NCBI RefSeq assembly: GCF_000429185.2 | Contig: NZ_AUBJ02000001.1 | Span: forward strand, 4,340,001 to 4,404,000 | DNA: 64,000 nucleotides | Source of the DNA: Actinoalloteichus caeruleus DSM 43889 | Lineage (GTDB): Bacteria; Actinomycetota; Actinomycetes; Mycobacteriales; Pseudonocardiaceae | Reading direction: 5' to 3' | Shown here: piece by piece, positions 56,393-64,000 of the stretch | Position numbering within the stretch: position 1 is the first letter of the stretch | Layout: each line of letters opens with the position of its first letter | Notes under the pieces: model-generated | The model's database searches: none | Told to the model about the DNA's origin: nothing | The model's input: the letters and a program-made list of their open reading frames with translations, nothing else | Translations under genes and position numbers: made by a program

Positions 56393-56796
56393 CGCACACA
56401 CCTCCCTACATGTCTGAGGTGTCGACTCTCCGACGGTGTCGCTTGAGGCGCCATCGCAGTGAAGTTTCGATTTCGCTCATCTGGCTGACCGTCGTGGCGA
56501 CGTCCGTCGGGGTCCTGTTGGGCTGATCGTGGGTGCCCTCATCCTCCCGGTGGAGGTCGTGGCGGCGGCCACCGCGGCGGCCGCCTCCTCGGGGCGCGGT
56601 TCGTTCGTCGGGAGCCGCGGCCGACGGACGCTGGGGGTTCGGCGGCGGGTCGGAGTGGAGGTCGCTTCCCGGCCCACCGCCCAGTCTCCTGCCCGCGCCC
56701 AGCGCTGTCACTGTGCGATGGATGGATTGCCAGGCGACACTCCGGTGCCGTAATCCGGGTTTACCGGCCGAATCCCACTCGTTCGAGCGAGCCCGG
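56393..56796. other. Intergenic region upstream of the cyclase
   Basis: 404 bp between the dusB stop and the cyclase start, both on the minus strand. No gene is seen. I looked for a BldD-type palindrome, since BldD controls c-di-GMP genes in streptomycetes, and found no convincing match. Confidence 0.4.
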
Positions 56797-57939
56797 TCAT
56801 CCTCCCGAGTGGTCGATCTCGGCTCCCGCTGGCACGGTGTCGTCCTCGGCGTCGTTCAGCCAACCGGCGGGCAGGGCCACCTTGCCGGCCGAGCCCTGCC
56901 GGCCTCTCGGTCCCTCGGCGTCCGAGGGGAACGGGGCGGACGCGTCCAGCCTGCCCAGCAGGTCGGTGAGCTCGGCGATGCTCGTGATGAGCCCGAAGGA
57001 CCGGCGCAGGTCGTTGCCCACCGGGAACCCGCGCAGGTACCAGGACATGTGCTTGCGCAGGTCGCGGCAGGCCTTGTCCTCCCCGAGGTGGTCCGCCAGC
57101 AGTTCCGCGTGGCGGAGCAGCACCCCCGCCACCTCGCCGAGCCTGGGAGCGGGCGGCACCGGACGACCGGCGAACATCGCCTCCAGATCGCGGAACAGCC
57201 AGGGGCGTCCGAGGCAGCCCCGCCCCACCACCACCCCGTCACAACCGGTTTCCCGGACCATGCGCAGCGCGTCGTCGGCGCTGAAGATGTCGCCGTTGCC
57301 GAGTACGGGAATGGTGCGCACGGCCTGTTTGAGCTCGGCGATCCGCGTCCAGTCGGCGGTGCCGGAGTACCGCTGCGCGGCGGTCCTGGCGTGGAGGGCC
57401 ACCGCCGCCGCGCCCTCCTCCTCGGCGATCCGACCAGCGTCGAGGAACGTCGTGTGGTCGGCGTCGATACCGACCCGGAACTTCACGGTCACGGGAATCC
57501 CGGCGGGGGCGGCCTCGCGGACGGCGGCCCGGACGATGGAGGCGAACAGCCGACGTTTGAACGGCAGCGCCGCGCCGCCACCCTGCCTGGTCACCTTGGG
57601 GACGGGGCAACCGAAGTTCATGTCCACGTGGTCCGCGAGGTCCTCGTCGACGATCATGCGGACCGCGCGCCCCATCGTCACCGGGTCGACGCCGTAGAGC
57701 TGCATCGAGCGGGGGCGCTCGTCCTCGTCGAACCGGATCATGTGCAGCGTCCCCGGGTGGCGCTCGACCAGGGCGCGCGAGGTGATCATCTCGCACACGT
57801 AGAGACCCGCGCCGTAGCCGCGGCACAGCTGCCGGAAGGCGATGTTGGTGATGCCGGCCATCGGCGCGAGCACCACGGGCGGGTCGACCGCGTGCGGGCC
57901 GATCCGCAGCGCTGGCTTGGTCAGGGCCTCGGTAGTCAC
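56797..57939 (-). CDS. dusB: tRNA dihydrouridine synthase
   Basis: 380 aa FMN enzyme that reduces uridines in the tRNA D-loop. VLAPMAGITNIAFRQLCRGYG, the DMNFGCPVPKVTRQGGGAAL loop with the catalytic Cys, KFRVGIDADH, LHARTAAQRYSG and PVLGNGDIFSADDA are typical DusB blocks. GTG 57939 follows CACAAT by 7 nt on the minus strand; the longer open frame to 58086 is not coding-like. The C-terminal ~50 residues form a variable tail. Confidence 0.93.
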   Translation of the reverse strand: MTTEALTKPALRIGPHAVDPPVVLAPMAGITNIAFRQLCRGYGAGLYVCEMITSRALVERHPGTLHMIRFDEDERPRSMQLYGVDPVTMGRAVRMIVDEDLADHVDMNFGCPVPKVTRQGGGAALPFKRRLFASIVRAAVREAAPAGIPVTVKFRVGIDADHTTFLDAGRIAEEEGAAAVALHARTAAQRYSGTADWTRIAELKQAVRTIPVLGNGDIFSADDALRMVRETGCDGVVVGRGCLGRPWLFRDLEAMFAGRPVPPAPRLGEVAGVLLRHAELLADHLGEDKACRDLRKHMSWYLRGFPVGNDLRRSFGLITSIAELTDLLGRLDASAPFPSDAEGPRGRQGSAGKVALPAGWLNDAEDDTVPAGAEIDHSGG

Positions 57940-58346
57940 GTCCCCATTGTGGCCGTGACGGGGGACACCCCACGGGTGGAGGGCTGGTCGGTGGGCGGGC
58001 CGACGGGCCGCCTCCGGCCGACCGCGTTCGTCGAGCCCAGGCCGACCGCGTTCCTCGACGCCGAGCGGGGCGGCGCCCGGCGGCACGAGGGCCCGAGGAT
58101 CCGCGCCCTGTCGTGGACCGACCAGGGCGGCGGACGGGACACCGCGGGCGCGGACCGGGCAGTGACCGTTGTCGCTTTGCGCCCCGCATCACTCCCGATC
58201 GGCCGGAACGGCCGCCGTCCCGCGTGGTCCAGCCTCCGTCGTACCTGGTCAGCGGCGGTGGGCGTCGACCAGTGCCCCGCCGGCGGAGGAGTGGGCGCGC
58301 GCCGGAGCCCGAAATGTCCCCTGGCCTCGGTGATTACCGTGTTCGA
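57940..58346. other. Divergent promoter region of dusB and the EamA gene
   Basis: 407 bp. TACCGT (58335-58340) sits 6 nt before the EamA GTG. No gene or clear structure is seen in the rest. Confidence 0.4.
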
Positions 58347-59294
58347 GTGACGACGGCAGGGGAGACAGCGGGCGGAGCCCGCACCTCGGGAACCGGAGAC
58401 CGGACCTGGTTGGTCGCCTGCGCCGCCGCGCTGTGGGGCACGGACGGGCTCCTGCGCAAACCGCTGGCCGAGACCCTGCCCGCCTCCTCGGTGGTGTTCT
58501 GGGAACACCTGATCATCGTGCTGGTGATGCTGCCGTTCCTGCCGAGCGCCGTGCGGGCCTTCCGCCGCTCCGGGGTCCGGGAGCGGGTGGCGATGGTGAC
58601 CATCGGCGTCGGCTCCTCGGCGCTGGCCACGGCGTTGTTCACCGCGGCCTTCGCGGTGGGCGATGGGATCACGCCACTGGTGCTCCAGAAGCTGCAACCC
58701 CTGTTCGCCGTCCTGGCCGCCTACCTCCTGCTCGGGGAACGGGTGCGGGCCCGCTACTGGGCCTTCGCGCTCCCCGCGTTGGCCGGAGCCTGGCTGCTCA
58801 GCTTCCCCGACCCGCTGTCCGTCCAGATCAGCGCCCTCCAGCCAGCCCTGCTGGCGATCGGGGCGGCGGTGCTGTGGGCCGCTGGCACCGTGCTCGGGCG
58901 GGTGGTGAGCCGTTCGATCCCAGCCCGTGACGTCACGGTCCTCCGCTTCGGGCTCGGGCTGCCCGCCGCACTGGCGGTGCTCACCGTTCAGGGCGATCCC
59001 CTCGCGGTGGGCTGGGAGAACGCGGTCGGTCTCATCCTGCTCGCGCTGATTCCCGGGCTGATCTCGCTCAGCGTGTACTACCTGGGGCTGCGGGGGACAC
59101 CGGCCGCCAGGGCGACCCTCGCCGAACTCGCCTTCCCCGCCACCGCGGCGTTCATCGGCGTCACGGTGCTCGGCGAGCACCTCGTCGCCACCCAGTGGAT
59201 CGGGTTCGTCGTCGTGATCACCGCGATCACCGCGCTGGGGTGGCACGAACGCGTGGGGCGCAGGGCGGTGCTGGCCGGCACGCCACCGGCCTGA
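58347..59294 (+). CDS. EamA/DMT family transporter
   Basis: 315 aa, ten predicted transmembrane helices arranged as two EamA repeats (ALWGTDGLLRKPLAE and LWAAGTVLGRVVSRS mark the repeat starts). Drug/metabolite transporter superfamily; possible substrates are amino acids or nucleotides but cannot be read from sequence. GTG 58347 is chosen because TACCGT lies 6 nt upstream (leaderless); ATG 58314 is possible. Confidence 0.9.
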   Translation: MTTAGETAGGARTSGTGDRTWLVACAAALWGTDGLLRKPLAETLPASSVVFWEHLIIVLVMLPFLPSAVRAFRRSGVRERVAMVTIGVGSSALATALFTAAFAVGDGITPLVLQKLQPLFAVLAAYLLLGERVRARYWAFALPALAGAWLLSFPDPLSVQISALQPALLAIGAAVLWAAGTVLGRVVSRSIPARDVTVLRFGLGLPAALAVLTVQGDPLAVGWENAVGLILLALIPGLISLSVYYLGLRGTPAARATLAELAFPATAAFIGVTVLGEHLVATQWIGFVVVITAITALGWHERVGRRAVLAGTPPA

Positions 59295-59345
59295 CCCGCT
59301 CCGGGCGCCGGGGCGAGCGGAGGGCCGAGGAACGGGAGGAGTGCG

Positions 59346-60275
59346 GTGCAGGGCGTCATCGCCGGGTTCAGCGTCATCGCGGTGGTCATCGGGATCGGCT
59401 ACCTCCTCGGTCGCACCGGGACCCTGGGGCCGTCCGGTCGGGACGTGCTGTCCACACTGGCCTTCTTCGTCGCGACTCCCGCGTTGCTCTTCGAGACGCT
59501 CGCCACCGCCGACGTGGGAACGGTCTTCTCCCCCACGCTCGTGGTCACCGTCGCCAGCACCGTGGTCGCCGCGCTCGTCTTCGTCCTCGTCAGTTGGCTG
59601 GTACTGCGGCGTTCCGTCGCGGAGACCACGATCGGCGCGCTCACCGCGAGCTACGTCAACGCCGGGAACCTCGGTATCCCCATCTCGGTCTACGTGCTCG
59701 GGGACGCCGCCTACGCCGCACCGATCATGATCTTCCAGCTCGTCGTCATGACGCCCCTGTCGTTCGCCGTGCTCGACACGGCGACCGCCGGGCGGCGGCG
59801 TTCCCTGTGGCGCGTCTTCGCCCAGCCGCTGCGCAACCCGGTGACCATCGCGTCATTCCTCGGGCTGGGGGTGGCGCTGGCGGGCCTCCCGCTGCCCGAG
59901 CTGGTGCTCCAGCCGTTCCAGCTGGTCGGCGCGATGGCGGTTCCGGCGATGCTGTTGGCGTTCGGGATCTCGCTGCACGGCGGAGGCCGCCCCGGCAGCG
60001 GCCGGTACAAGCGGGACCTGTGGACCGCCGTGGCGCTGAAGAACCTGCTGCAACCGGTCGTGGCCTTCCTCCTCGCCCGCTACGCGCTCGGCCTGGAGGG
60101 GACCATGCTGCTCGCCGCGACCATCACCGCGGCCCTGCCCACCGCGCAGAACATCTTCGTGTACGCCATCCGCTACGACCGGGCCGTCGACCTGGCCCGG
60201 GACGCCATCCTCATCACCACGGTGGTCTCGGTGCCGGTGATCGTCACCATCACGGCCCTCCTGGCCCCCGGCTGA
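59346..60275 (+). CDS. AEC (auxin efflux carrier) family transporter
   Basis: 309 aa, ten transmembrane helices in two five-helix halves: IGYLLGRTGTLGPSGRDVLS, FFVATPALLFETLA, ASYVNAGNLGIPISVYVLGD (conserved asparagines) and TAALPTAQNIFVYA. Bacterial members export or import dicarboxylates or other organic anions. GTG 59346 is preceded by GGGAGGAG. 51 bp after the EamA gene, possibly cotranscribed. Confidence 0.9.
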   Translation: MQGVIAGFSVIAVVIGIGYLLGRTGTLGPSGRDVLSTLAFFVATPALLFETLATADVGTVFSPTLVVTVASTVVAALVFVLVSWLVLRRSVAETTIGALTASYVNAGNLGIPISVYVLGDAAYAAPIMIFQLVVMTPLSFAVLDTATAGRRRSLWRVFAQPLRNPVTIASFLGLGVALAGLPLPELVLQPFQLVGAMAVPAMLLAFGISLHGGGRPGSGRYKRDLWTAVALKNLLQPVVAFLLARYALGLEGTMLLAATITAALPTAQNIFVYAIRYDRAVDLARDAILITTVVSVPVIVTITALLAPG

Positions 60276-60375
60276 CCCCGGAGGAGCGCCTCGGCGAGAT
60301 GGGAGCCGGGGCCGAGCCCCGGCCACCGCGCTCCAGGAACCCCGGGCGCGTCGCGGTGGTCTAGAATGCCAGCGC

Positions 60376-60448
60376 GGGGCGTTAGCTCAATTGGTAGAGC
60401 TGCGGACTTTTAATCCGTAGGTTCTGGGTTCGAGCCCCAGGCGCCCCA
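60376..60448 (+). tRNA. tRNA-Lys, anticodon TTT (UUU)
   Basis: 73 nt cloverleaf: acceptor GGGGCGT pairs with GCGCCCC (one G-T pair), D-arm TAGCTCAATTGGTAGAGC, anticodon stem GCGGACTTTTAATCCGT with TTT, T-arm with GGTTCGAGCCCC, discriminator A. CCA is not encoded. A common integration point for mobile elements; the region downstream is accessory in character. Confidence 0.95.
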
Positions 60449-60471
60449 CCTCGCGCACGAGGCTCGAACCC
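60426..60471. repeat. Inverted copy of the tRNA T-arm
   Basis: GGGTTCGAGCC (60426-60436, inside the tRNA-Lys T-arm) is repeated inverted as GGCTCGAACCC (60461-60471), 24 nt apart. It could be a terminator-like structure or a trace of integration; a further GGTTCGAGC occurs near 60496. Confidence 0.45.
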
Positions 60472-60884
60472 TTGCCGATGGGATCGTTGGCCGGGGTTCG
60501 AGCTCGTTCTCCCGCATCGGGCGGGGCCGCTCCCGTGTCGTCGCCATCGTGGTGCCCTGCCGAGCCCCGAGCACCGGCCGGTCAGGCCCGGTGGCCACCA
60601 CGCCGGGAACACGAGCAACGACACAAGGGACGACGTGCCCATCCGGCACGGCGGTGCACCCGACGAGTCCCTACCGGAGCACCAGCCTCGGCGATCGGAT
60701 CGCCACGCCAGGCCGAGCAACGGGTGGCCGACCTCAATGGCCAGCTGAACTCGCCCGGTTCGGCTGAGCTCGGTGAGCCGGGCGCGGCACCGGGCTCCTG
60801 AGCTCCGCCAGCCCGTGGACGCGGCTGAGGTGATCCGGCCGCACCCCTTGACCTCAACATATGTTGAGAGACGAGGCTGCTGGT
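60449..60884. other. Gap after the tRNA
   Basis: 436 bp. A short frame ending at 60801 has a coiled-coil-like end (RQAEQRVADLNGQLNSPG) with fair codon use, perhaps the tail of a lost gene. No integrase is visible. Confidence 0.4.
60853..60868. promoter_or_regulatory. Perfect 16-bp palindrome, operator candidate
   Basis: CTCAACATATGTTGAG directly overlaps a TTGACC (60848-60853) that resembles a -35 element, 17 bp before the ATG at 60885. Layout and sequence recall MerR-type operators placed at promoters. No MerR-family gene is in the window, so the regulator is unknown. Confidence 0.6.
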
Positions 60885-62054
60885 ATGAGCACGCCACCAG
60901 TCCTCCCGCCCGACCCGTCGCCTCCCGTTGCCGCATGGCTCACCACGCAGCCTGTCGGCGCGCGCCCGGAGCTGATCGCCGAGGCCGCCCGCGAGGCGGT
61001 GATCGTGGGCCTGGGTGTGAGCACCCGCGAGGCCCACGAGGTGTTCGCCTTCGTCACCGACACCACCTGGCTCCTGGTCGAGCGCGGGTTCACGACCATC
61101 GCCGTGCTCGACAACCAGCGCGTCGCCGACCTGTACGACCGGTACGTGTCCGGTGAGGACATCGACCTCGACCGCGCGCTCGCCCAGGCGTGGGGACCGT
61201 GGCAGGTCGTTGAGATGCGAGACGCGCTGGTCCGGTTGCGTGAGCTCAACCGGACCCGGGCCGGTGCTCGGGTGCGGATCGTCGGCGTGGCCAGCTCGCG
61301 CGTCCTGTCCTCGGACTATGACCGCGTCGTCGACCTGCTGGCCGGGATCGACGCCGGCACGGCCGTGAGGGTCGAAGCGCTCCTCGACGTCATCCGCGTC
61401 GCGCACGGCAGCGGCGAGCACGTCCTGCGCGCACGCGGCACCCACCCCGGCACGCCCTTCGTGGAGATGGCCCGCACAGCCCGAGCCCACACGGCCAGGC
61501 TGGCGCCCAGCGGCGAGAGGGATGCCGCGCTGGAGCTCCTCGACGCGGTGGTGGACTTCCACGCGAACGCGATCGGTGTCGGCCACGACATGGCTCGCGA
61601 GGAACACCTGGCCGCCGACCGGCTCCTGGACCACCACCGCCGCACCGGAGAGCGGATCGTGCTGTGGGAGGGCAGCGCCCACATCGCCGCGCACCCCGGC
61701 CCGATGCTCGGTTCACACCTGCGCACCGCGTTGGACGATCGGTATCTCGCCGTGCACATCACCTTCGGCCAGGGCCACATCACCAGAGCGACGATCCCCG
61801 CTCCGCGCGCGGACTCCATCGACGCACGACTCGCCGGCGCGCACGGTGAGCGCACCATCGACCTGCGCACACCACCCCCGGCGACGGTCGCGGGAGACCT
61901 CGGCCGCTCCTGGCCGACCAGGCTCATCTCCGGGCTGTACGACCCCGCCGACGATGACGAGCACTACTTCGACCTGCCCTCCCTCACCGGGAGCTTCGAC
62001 GCGCTCGTGTACATCCCGACGATCACGCCCATCCGTCCACTCGCCGACGAATGA
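60885..62054 (+). CDS. Erythromycin esterase-like protein with altered active site
   Basis: 389 aa. The overall pattern of the PF05139 family is clear: EAAREAVIVGLGVSTREAHEVF, LLVERGFTTIAVLDN, DLYDRYVSGED, a long helical middle and AREEHLAADRLLDHHRR followed by RIVLWEGSAHIAA (quoted in pieces). Known erythromycin esterases have Gly-Glu-x-x-His in the first motif; here Val45 and Arg48 stand in those positions, and the usual His-Asn before the last His is Glu-Gly. ATG 60885 has GAGG 8 nt upstream. Probably not a macrolide esterase; actual activity unknown. Confidence 0.82.
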   Translation: MSTPPVLPPDPSPPVAAWLTTQPVGARPELIAEAAREAVIVGLGVSTREAHEVFAFVTDTTWLLVERGFTTIAVLDNQRVADLYDRYVSGEDIDLDRALAQAWGPWQVVEMRDALVRLRELNRTRAGARVRIVGVASSRVLSSDYDRVVDLLAGIDAGTAVRVEALLDVIRVAHGSGEHVLRARGTHPGTPFVEMARTARAHTARLAPSGERDAALELLDAVVDFHANAIGVGHDMAREEHLAADRLLDHHRRTGERIVLWEGSAHIAAHPGPMLGSHLRTALDDRYLAVHITFGQGHITRATIPAPRADSIDARLAGAHGERTIDLRTPPPATVAGDLGRSWPTRLISGLYDPADDDEHYFDLPSLTGSFDALVYIPTITPIRPLADE

Positions 62055-62221
62055 CGTCCCGGCCGCTCCTACGAAACCCGGGCAAGGGGTGGGCATGCCA
62101 GCCAGCGGGTGACCTCGACCCAGGTCTGGGCGGCGGTGTACCGCGGCGGCTGCCCCGTACAGCGGCCGGAGCAGGGGCAGCGGCGGCTGAGATGGTCAGG
62201 ACGGCACCGTCGTCGGACCGC

Positions 62222-62503
62222 TCACTCCCGCTGCCCCGGGTCAACGGCTTCCTCCAGCAACAGCACCGTGTTCGGTGAATCCGCCAGCTCGCGGCCCTGC
62301 TCGTCCAGCGCACTCATCTCGACCAACGCCCGGCCGGCCAGTTCGACGAACTTCCGAAGTGCTTCGCCCTCGTAGACCAACTCGAATGTCTGTGAGTGGC
62401 CGCTGACCGTGAACTCCACCGCGTCACTGCCGTTGATCCGGTATGTCATCTGACAGTCATCACGGATGCCAACCCACGAGCTGACGATCAGATCGCTGTA
62501 CAT
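62222..62503 (-). CDS. Small hypothetical protein
   Basis: 93 aa, acidic. MYSDLIVSSWVGIRDDCQMTY, then strands VEFTVSGHSQTFELVY and a helix GEALRKFVELAGRALVEMSALDE (shown in part) suggest a compact alpha/beta fold. ATG 62503 has an excellent GGAGGGGG 5 nt upstream. No family recognised. It follows, and slightly overlaps, the small gene at 62720 on the same strand. Confidence 0.72.
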   Translation of the reverse strand: MYSDLIVSSWVGIRDDCQMTYRINGSDAVEFTVSGHSQTFELVYEGEALRKFVELAGRALVEMSALDEQGRELADSPNTVLLLEEAVDPGQRE

Positions 62504-62720
62504 GACGTCCCCCTCCTGGTGCTGTTCCAGAACGCGTGGTGGAGTGCCAGGAGGTTCGGGCGACGGCGAGCGCCCGCGACCGGGTGAGCGCCAGCTCCAC
62601 GCACTCCCCAGGAAGTGGCTGGATGCCGATGTGCTCGGTCTCGGCCGCGACCGACCTCGCTACTCGGTTTCGCTTCGTGTCGTCGGTGCGAATGGTTTCT
62701 CGCAGCTGGCTGTTCCGCAC
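62460..62720 (-). CDS. Small hypothetical gene with a probable frameshift near its end
   Basis: GTG 62720 has GGAGGAGGG 5 nt upstream. It reads MRNSQLRETIRTDDTKRNRVA, then HIGIQPLPGECVEL and RALAVAR with good third-position G/C. After about 62556 codon quality collapses in this frame but is good one base earlier, where NLLALHHAFWNSTRRG leads to a TGA overlapping the start of the next gene. One base missing near the GGG at 62558-62560 would explain this. Function unknown. Confidence 0.5.
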   Translation of the reverse strand: MRNSQLRETIRTDDTKRNRVARSVAAETEHIGIQPLPGECVELALTRSRALAVARTSWHSTTRSGTAPGGGRHVQRSDRQLVGWHP

Positions 62721-62821
62721 CCCAGCCCTCCTCCCCCGGCTCGATTCCCCGCCCCGTAGCCCTGGGCTAAAGTCGCCACCGCAGAACCTGCGGATTTTCC
62801 TGGGCGGTGTTAGATGTAGCT

Positions 62822-62842
62822 TACGACGAAAGTTCCGTCGTA
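62822..62842. promoter_or_regulatory. Inverted repeat upstream of the Scr1-like regulator
   Basis: TACGACG (62822-62828) and CGTCGTA (62836-62842), 7-bp arms with a 7-nt spacer, in an AT-richer patch about 90 bp before the regulator start; candidate autoregulatory operator. Just upstream CCGCAG-AAC-CTGCGG-ATTTT (62779-62798) looks like a small intrinsic terminator. Confidence 0.45.
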
Positions 62843-62932
62843 CATGCGCATAAACGGGTGAATCTGCTCGTGACTGTCGGTGGTCGCGGGGCCGTGCGTT
62901 GCCCCTGCGCCCCGGACGTGGAGGGTGTACCG

Positions 62933-63814
62933 ATGTTCGTAGACGACCCGGTCGTCGCCCAGATCCAGCTCGGCATCCTGCTGCGCGAGCTGCGAGAGCG
63001 CGCCGGCCTCACCGCCGACGAAGCGCGCCGATCCGTCGACCTGTCGTCAGCGAGCATGAGCCGCATCGAGAACGGCAAGCAGGAGGCCAGGCCGGAGGTC
63101 GTCGCGGCACTGCTGGAGCTGTATGAGGCCGGAGACGCGGATTCGGCGGAAGCACTGCGGCTCGCGGCGGTGCCCAAACCGCGTGCCCGGCGTCGACGCA
63201 GTGCCTCGTACCGGGACGCCGCACCCAACTGGTTCACCCGCTTCCTCGTCCTGGAGGGTGAGGCCAGCGACATCTGCGTCTACGAGAACGAGGCGATCAC
63301 CGGGCTGCTCCAGACCGCCGACTACGCGCGGGCGATCCTCCAGGCAGGCGCACCGCTGGCCAGCAGGCAGGAGGTCGACAAACGGGTCGACCTGCGGATC
63401 GGGCGGCAACGCATCCTCACCCGCGACGAGCCACCACCAGCCAAGGTCGAGGCGATCCTGCACGAGGCGGCACTGCACAGGGTCATCGGCGACGACGCGG
63501 TCATGGCAGCCCAGCTGGCGCACCTGCTCGACATCGGCGAGCGCGCGAACGTCGACATCCGCGTACTGCCCTTTCGGCCCGAACCCACGTCCAACCACGA
63601 CGAGTCGTTCGTCGCCGGAGCGCGGTTCACCTTGTTGAAGCTGCCCGAACGAGGCACGATGCTCTACCTCGACGACTTCGCCGGAGCGACCTACCCCGAG
63701 GACATCACCGTCATCCAGGAGTATGCCGCCGCGTACCAGCGGTTGCGCAACGTCGCACGGGATCCGGGGTCGTCCCGCGAGCTGATCGCTAAACTGGTTG
63801 AACGATACCGATGA
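62933..63814 (+). CDS. Scr1 family antitoxin-like regulator (XRE HTH + DUF5753)
   Basis: 293 aa. N-terminal XRE helix-turn-helix (LLRELRERAGLTADEARRSV, SSASMSRIENGKQE), then DUF5753 with GLLQTADYARAIL and ERANVDIRVLPFRPE. ATG 62933 has GGAGGG 7 nt upstream. The TGA overlaps an ATG of the DUF397 gene, the standard pairing of this family, which has been described as toxin-antitoxin-like in streptomycetes. Similar in design to the solitary regulator at 50219. Confidence 0.92.
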   Translation: MFVDDPVVAQIQLGILLRELRERAGLTADEARRSVDLSSASMSRIENGKQEARPEVVAALLELYEAGDADSAEALRLAAVPKPRARRRRSASYRDAAPNWFTRFLVLEGEASDICVYENEAITGLLQTADYARAILQAGAPLASRQEVDKRVDLRIGRQRILTRDEPPPAKVEAILHEAALHRVIGDDAVMAAQLAHLLDIGERANVDIRVLPFRPEPTSNHDESFVAGARFTLLKLPERGTMLYLDDFAGATYPEDITVIQEYAAAYQRLRNVARDPGSSRELIAKLVERYR

Positions 63815-63840
63815 CCAGACAAGGAGAGGAGGTGGCTGCG

Positions 63841-64000
63841 ATGGTTCCAGTGGACCCCGGCCAGCTCCGATGGCGTACCAGCAGCTACACCGCGAGCAAC
63901 GGCTCCTGCGTCGAAATCGCGCCTGTGGGCGGCGGCGCCGCGATCCGCGACACGAAGGACCGGGACGGCGGCATCCTGATCGTGAGCGAACGCTCCTGGA
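63841..64000 (+). CDS. DUF397 protein (cut by right edge)
   Basis: First ~53 codons only. LRWRTSSYTASNGSCVEIAP, then AAIRDTKDRDGGIL: the DUF397 signature (SSYSxxNGxCVEVA ... VRDSKDxDGP). ATG 63841 is favoured by GGAGG 8 nt upstream; an in-frame ATG at 63811 overlaps the regulator's stop (ATGA). Probable small toxin or effector partner of the upstream Scr1-like protein. Confidence 0.9.
   Translation, partial: MVPVDPGQLRWRTSSYTASNGSCVEIAPVGGGAAIRDTKDRDGGILIVSERSW

Noticed and set aside
56393..56796. BldD box upstream of the diguanylate cyclase
   Set aside because: No stretch fits the palindromic consensus well enough.
60382..60936. Minus-strand frame crossing tRNA-Lys
   Set aside because: It runs antisense through the tRNA gene, giving the familiar GARTQNLRIKSPQLYQLS artefact.

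Overview
The window is very GC-rich (roughly 70-73% by eye), with strong G/C preference at third codon positions, many GTG starts and no rRNA, CRISPR array or recognisable insertion sequence. Mycothiol synthase (MshD), GlnR, an RsiG-like regulator, EspG/PPE-type ESX proteins and an Scr1/DUF397-type pair point to a filamentous actinomycete, most likely of the Pseudonocardiaceae. That placement is inferred from gene content. About 57 protein genes and one tRNA gene are supported.

Region by region. 1-1.2 kb: a Na+/H+ antiporter cut by the left edge. 1.4-31.8 kb: eight de novo purine genes (purD, purB, purC, purS-purQ-purL, purF, purM) spread over 30 kb with other genes between them. These include two paralogous small membrane proteins, a SigE-family sigma factor with two paralogous membrane-anchored proteins, an ESX-type trio (small helical protein, EspG, PPE-like), an MBL hydrolase, an HxlR regulator divergent from an imine-reductase-like enzyme, an alpha-hydroxy-acid oxidase, a secreted GH25 muramidase, a PF04672 methyltransferase, a PAS-GGDEF-EAL protein and a GH15 glycosidase. 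Together the pur products cover most of PRPP to AMP/IMP precursors; purN, purK/purE and purH are not here.

32.8-44.2 kb: mostly minus-strand conserved actinobacterial genes: DUF3073, a frameshifted conserved gene, asparaginase, an RsiG-like c-di-GMP-binding anti-sigma candidate, a BKACE enzyme, YgfZ, an aminotransferase class IV enzyme on the other strand, then a sulfur/redox run (nitrobindin-like protein, an unlisted 34-aa membrane protein, DUF1416, SseA, DUF4395, a cysteine leader peptide, thioredoxin, LmeA-like DUF2993 protein, alpha/beta hydrolase). 44.2-55.2 kb: glnR, mshD, the phosphate operon pstSCAB with a PHO box, a DUF5753 regulator, phoU with its own PHO box, and a very long LCP cell-wall ligase. 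55.4-60.4 kb: a diguanylate cyclase, dusB, two transporters and tRNA-Lys(UUU). 60.4-64 kb: an accessory stretch after the tRNA with a divergent erythromycin-esterase-like protein under a perfect 16-bp palindrome, small unknown genes and an Scr1-like regulator/DUF397 pair cut by the right edge.

Two window-wide patterns stand out. First, at least a dozen genes have a TANNNT hexamer 6-8 nt before the start codon, the signature of leaderless transcripts. Second, several genes (PPE-like, DUF8083-like, LCP, a small gene at 62.6 kb) are split by apparent single-base deletions beside short G or C runs. These could be base-calling errors or real pseudogenes. Signalling by c-di-GMP is well represented: one bifunctional GGDEF-EAL protein, one GGEEF cyclase and one RsiG-like effector.
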